Shown here one piece after another: positions 13,510 to 14,656 of a stretch of 14,656 bases of DNA (position 1 is its first letter; each line of letters opens with the position of its first letter). Below the pieces are notes generated by a model. It was not told the origin of the DNA, did no database searches, and saw only the letters and a program-made list of their open reading frames with translations. Where the stretch lies: positions 1 to 14,656 of the forward strand of contig CALDGN010000022.1 in NCBI GenBank assembly GCA_937942965.1, written 5' to 3'. The translations under genes were made by a program, and so were the position numbers. This DNA is from an uncultured Acidimicrobiales bacterium. Lineage in GTDB: Bacteria > Actinomycetota > Acidimicrobiia > Acidimicrobiales > UBA10347.

Positions 13510-14656
13510 TCAGCCGCAGACGTCGGCTCCATCGAGTCGGCATCCGTCGAAGTCGATGAACGGCCGAGGCGGTGCCGGGACTGGGGGTAGCGAAGCAACC
13601 GACTCGAACGGCTCGATCGCATCCGAAGTTGCTGCATCGTCCGTGTACGCGGCGAGCACGGCCGGGCAGATGATCGTCCCATCGGGCTGCAACAGGCACT
13701 GGATCGGGACAGGGAACGGCTCAGGAAACGGAAGCGGCTCTGGCAATGGCTCCGGGAACGGCTCCGGCAAGGGAATCGGTTCTGGAAGTGGTTCGGGCAG
13801 CGGAACGGGCTCTGGTGCTGGACAGAGAATGTCTGCCGCACCCCAACATGGGTTCGGGCAGCCGGCTGGCCAGACATCATGCCCGTCGTTCGCAGCCCGG
13901 TCTTCCGGCATGGAGACGGAGATCAGCGGACACGGCGGCGGGCAGTACGGATCCCACAGCTGGCTCGATGCGGCATCGAGTGGCCGTGCCGTATCCAGAA
14001 TCGTGATCGGGCACGGAAGCGGGCAGTCCGGCAGCTCAGGCGGATGGTCGCCCTCGAAGCCCATCGGATAACCCGGGCAGGGTTCAGGCTCCGGGCACGG
14101 TGGCAGGTTCGGTTCGTCGAGCACCCACGCACAGGGTTCGGGACATCCCGGTGGTGGCCACACTGCGGCCATCGCATCGTCCGGTCCATAGGCCGGGCAC
14201 GGCTCCGGACACCACACATCAATCGCAGGACCACCAAGACACGGCTCGGGACACTCCGGCGGCATCACCTGCAACGGCTCATCACCAGCGAGATACACGG
14301 GACACGGCTCCGGACACCACACATCAATCGCAGGACCGCCGAGACACGGCTCGGGGCACTCGGGCGGCAGCGGAGGGGGGACGAAGCCTTGATCGGTGCC
14401 ATCCAGGATGTTCACCGGGCAGGGCTCCTCTCCAGCAACGTAGACATACGCCTCGAACCCGTTGGCCTCGATGCTCGCCGGTCCCGGCTCAACCCACTTG
14501 GGGACGGTTACCTCGATCGAGAAGTCAGGCCCTTTGACGGCGGCGAGTTGTTCGATGCGTTGCCCGATCCAGTTGACGACAACCTCCATCGGGACGATCT
14601 CGATACCGGCGCAGGAGTGTTGGGGAATCGGGTTCCCATCGGCGTCGAATTCTTCC
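13510..14656 (-). CDS. CPxPC-repeat, Pro/Glu/Cys-rich protein, 5'-truncated by the window edge
   Basis: The frame is open to the end of the window (22 codons beyond the first ATG at 14589), so the visible 381 residues are a C-terminal part. I do not recognise the family. A short beta-type segment (SIEANGFEAYVYVAG) leads into eight CPxPC motifs (mostly CPEPC, also CPLPC, CPPPC and CPNPC) plus one CPEPEPC, often followed by Pro and an aliphatic or aromatic residue and spaced about 10-35 residues apart. Then comes an uninterrupted Pro-Glu tract with a Leu, Ile or Phe between Pro-Glu-Pro units, and a tail with four more cysteines. Such composition suggests an exported or surface protein with many disulfides or bound metal. 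No C-terminal anchor or LPxTG signal is visible. Several repeats use T-ending codons (TGT, GGT, CCT, GAT), unlike neighbouring genes. Confidence 0.75.
   Translation of the reverse strand, partial: EEFDADGNPIPQHSCAGIEIVPMEVVVNWIGQRIEQLAAVKGPDFSIEVTVPKWVEPGPASIEANGFEAYVYVAGEEPCPVNILDGTDQGFVPPPLPPECPEPCLGGPAIDVWCPEPCPVYLAGDEPLQVMPPECPEPCLGGPAIDVWCPEPCPAYGPDDAMAAVWPPPGCPEPCAWVLDEPNLPPCPEPEPCPGYPMGFEGDHPPELPDCPLPCPITILDTARPLDAASSQLWDPYCPPPCPLISVSMPEDRAANDGHDVWPAGCPNPCWGAADILCPAPEPVPLPEPLPEPIPLPEPFPEPLPEPLPFPEPFPVPIQCLLQPDGTIICPAVLAAYTDDAATSDAIEPFESVASLPPVPAPPRPFIDFDGCRLDGADVCG
13702..13819 (-). repeat. Low-complexity Pro-Glu-Pro coding tract
   Basis: On the + strand the tract is built from variants of GGAACGGCTC and GGAAGCGGCTCT. 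Read on the - strand in the CPxPC gene frame it codes PEPLPEP, PEPIPLP and PEPFPEP units, expected to form an extended polyproline-II rod. The same bases read on the + strand give a Gly-Ser-Asn chain, which I treat as a shadow. Confidence 0.7.
14198..14368 (-). repeat. Internal duplication with 105-bp period in the CPxPC gene
   Basis: A 66-base block at 14198-14263 recurs at 14303-14368 with four substitutions by my count. The period is 105 bases (35 codons). Both copies encode PPECPEPCLGGPAIDVWCPE followed by PCP, so the duplication kept the frame and the protein sequence. Confidence 0.85.

Noticed and set aside
13277..14071. A 264-codon + strand frame with a Gly-Ser-Asn repeat that resembles a surface linker.
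   Set aside because: It is the complement of the Pro-Glu tract, runs through the start of the monooxygenase gene, and lacks a plausible start or domain. The - strand frame stays open to the window edge and shows conserved in-frame CPxPC duplication.
1..14656. Mobile element, prophage, integron or defence island.
   Set aside because: No transposase, integrase, toxin-antitoxin, restriction or phage structural gene and no long terminal inverted repeats were seen.

Overview
The window looks like chromosomal DNA of a GC-rich actinobacterium. An Acidimicrobiia-type lineage (Ilumatobacter-like) is my best guess, but that is inference. The reasons are strong G/C preference at third codon positions, Asp/Glu-rich proteins, several GTG starts, and start codons with a -10-like hexamer 6-7 nt upstream and no usable Shine-Dalgarno (the leaderless arrangement common in Actinobacteria). 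I see no tRNA, rRNA, CRISPR, transposase, integrase or phage gene. Coding density is high. No gene-free stretch exceeds 300 bases; the largest gaps are 6340-6507 and 8114-8266.

Region 1 (1-3510, + strand): the 3' part of a DUF3179 gene, a Gfo/Idh/MocA-type NAD(P)-dependent oxidoreductase and an acyl-CoA ligase. The last two overlap by one base and look like one operon of small-molecule or acyl metabolism. Region 2 (3559-5052, - strand): yaaA (peroxide stress) followed by a histidine-phosphatase gene. Region 3 (5072-6339, + strand): a gamma-class carbonic-anhydrase-like protein and a DeoD-type purine nucleoside phosphorylase, overlapping by one base. Regions 2 and 3 diverge from only 19 bp, which holds overlapping -10-like hexamers placed exactly 7 nt from each start codon. 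This is a likely bidirectional leaderless promoter.

Region 4 (6508-14656, - strand) reads from high to low coordinate. It starts with a CPxPC-repeat, Pro/Glu/Cys-rich protein that runs off the window. Next come an FAD-dependent monooxygenase, an MFS transporter overlapping a membrane-anchored beta-propeller-like protein, a CoxG-like protein with a C-terminal membrane anchor, endonuclease III lacking two of its four canonical cluster cysteines, an ECF sigma factor, and a single-pass protein overlapping it by 8 bases. That last protein has a Pro/Thr stalk and a Cys-framed DxDGDG calcium-loop domain, and may be the sigma factor's membrane partner.

The two convergent junctions (3511-3558 and 6340-6507) each carry a different short tandem array, 13 bp and 16 bp. 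The second also has a perfect 11-bp hairpin that probably ends transcription from both sides. The observations I rate highest are the symmetric bidirectional leaderless promoter, the sigma/calcium-loop partner pair, the CPxPC-repeat protein and the altered endonuclease III cysteine set.
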